Assembly (NCBI GenBank): GCA_012519525.1
Contig: JAAYQB010000020.1
Coordinates: 1 to 16,143, forward strand
Length of the DNA stretch: 16,143 nt
Direction: 5' to 3'
Source: Bacteroidales bacterium
GTDB lineage: Bacteria; Bacteroidota; Bacteroidia; Bacteroidales; WCHB1-69
Positions 15,557 to 16,143 of this stretch are shown here, in pieces. Numbering within the stretch: position 1 is the stretch's first letter; every line of letters starts with the position of its first letter. The notes under the pieces are model-generated. The model saw only the letters and a program-made list of their open reading frames with translations. It made no database searches and was not told the DNA's origin. A program made the position numbers and the translations under genes.

Positions 15557-16143
15557 CTACCAATTCGTATCTTCTCTTCTTTTCCAAACATATTTATTTA
15601 TTTTCTTGTTAGTTTGCATTTCATGTGAAACTTTAAATAAAATTTGAAAATAATCTATATTAAAGCATTGTTTCAAATTAATATAAGACGTGTCTTCTTC
15701 ATCTTCATCTATGTTATCTGTATATGAAACATAGGTATTGATGTATTTTCCTTTTGTTGTATGTAATTCAATATTATCAATATATTTATATCTAATCTTT
15801 TTTATTAAATAAAATTTATCATTTATGATGTAAATTTCCGAATTTTTATTTACAAGAAAATCTAATATTTTATTTGAATCATAATTTCCAATAATTTTAG
15901 GATACCAAATGCTTTGATTTGCAATTAATAAAGTCAGATTATTAAAAACAACAGTATCATCTTTAATAAAATTCATAATATCATGACGTGTAGCAACATA
16001 AAACTCACCATGCGTTTGTAATCTATAACAACCTTTAAAAGGAGGATAAAAATCAAGCCCATAGCATGCTATTTCTTGTATTATATAAGCTTTGGCTACT
16101 TTAACTTTTGGTTTACTTTGAGCATATAAACATATATTAAATA
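15557..16143 (-). CDS. Predicted exported hypothetical protein, 5' end beyond the window
   Basis: Only the C-terminal ~195 residues are inside the window. The frame contains an ATG at 15976, but it stays open upstream from there to the last base, with no stop in 55 further codons. Those codons encode plausible protein, including FNICLYAQSKPK (about 16141-16106), which looks like the end of a signal peptide with cleavage near YAQ. The true start therefore lies just outside, and the mature protein probably begins close to 16120. The remainder is rich in I, K, N, Y and D with alternating hydrophobic stretches suggesting beta structure. I recognise no family or active-site motif. It is separated by 236 bases from the exported-protein/miaA unit. 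Confidence 0.65.
   Translation of the reverse strand, partial: FNICLYAQSKPKVKVAKAYIIQEIACYGLDFYPPFKGCYRLQTHGEFYVATRHDIMNFIKDDTVVFNNLTLLIANQSIWYPKIIGNYDSNKILDFLVNKNSEIYIINDKFYLIKKIRYKYIDNIELHTTKGKYINTYVSYTDNIDEDEEDTSYINLKQCFNIDYFQILFKVSHEMQTNKKINKYVWKRREDTNW

Noticed and set aside
1..16143. Mobile elements, CRISPR arrays, tRNA or rRNA genes, toxin-antitoxin or defence genes
   Set aside because: No transposase or integrase motifs, regularly spaced repeats, tRNA-like cloverleafs or known defence domains were seen on either strand; the genes are metabolic, housekeeping or secreted proteases.

Overview
The window looks like a piece of a low-GC Bacteroidota chromosome, most likely from the order Bacteroidales. 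Four signs support this. Two secreted proteases carry BACON modules and a C-terminal type IX secretion (Por) sorting domain. A DAHP synthase of the KdsA-like class is fused to a chorismate mutase, a common arrangement in Bacteroidales. A small exported protein carries a CarboxypepD_reg-like domain. Several genes are preceded by the Bacteroidota -7 promoter element TAnnTTTG, with hardly any Shine-Dalgarno sequences. No rRNA, tRNA, CRISPR array, insertion sequence, integrase or phage gene was seen. This is mostly a housekeeping stretch with one accessory-like patch, the protease pair.

Layout, left to right. After a 232-base AT-rich leader with two hairpins come a K+/H+ antiporter (233-1720, TTG start), an Xaa-Pro aminopeptidase (1778-3166) and a bile-acid:sodium-symporter-fold transporter (3220-4122), all on the plus strand. 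The last gene overlaps, tail to tail by 26 bases, a minus-strand operon whose transcription order is DAHP synthase/chorismate mutase (6202-5132), thiD (5135-4305) and thiS (4303-4097). Divergent from that operon is zupT (6375-7178), which meets the minus-strand guaD-era pair (8546-8058, 8057-7185) tail to tail.

Divergent from guaD are two tandem paralogous subtilisin-like proteases (8675-11158 and 11218-13632). Both have the same architecture: signal peptide, propeptide-like region, S8 domain with an intact triad, three BACON modules and a T9SS type A sorting domain. They end one base before miaA (14554-13634), which is translationally coupled to an exported CarboxypepD_reg-like protein (15320-14544). 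The right edge holds the C-terminal part of a predicted exported protein (15557 to beyond 16143). Its reading frame stays open to the window edge, so the internal ATG at 15976 is not its start.

Working together: the aromatic/thiamin operon joins the first step of the shikimate pathway to pyrimidine phosphorylation and to the thiazole sulfur carrier. Anaerobes using ThiH make the thiazole precursor from tyrosine, so the pairing may be more than accidental. The guaD-era, miaA and antiporter genes are ordinary housekeeping. The protease pair is likely exported through T9SS for extracellular protein digestion, and its BACON stalks are rich in the Bacteroidota O-glycosylation motif. I found no convincing evidence of a new defence, mobile or regulatory system.
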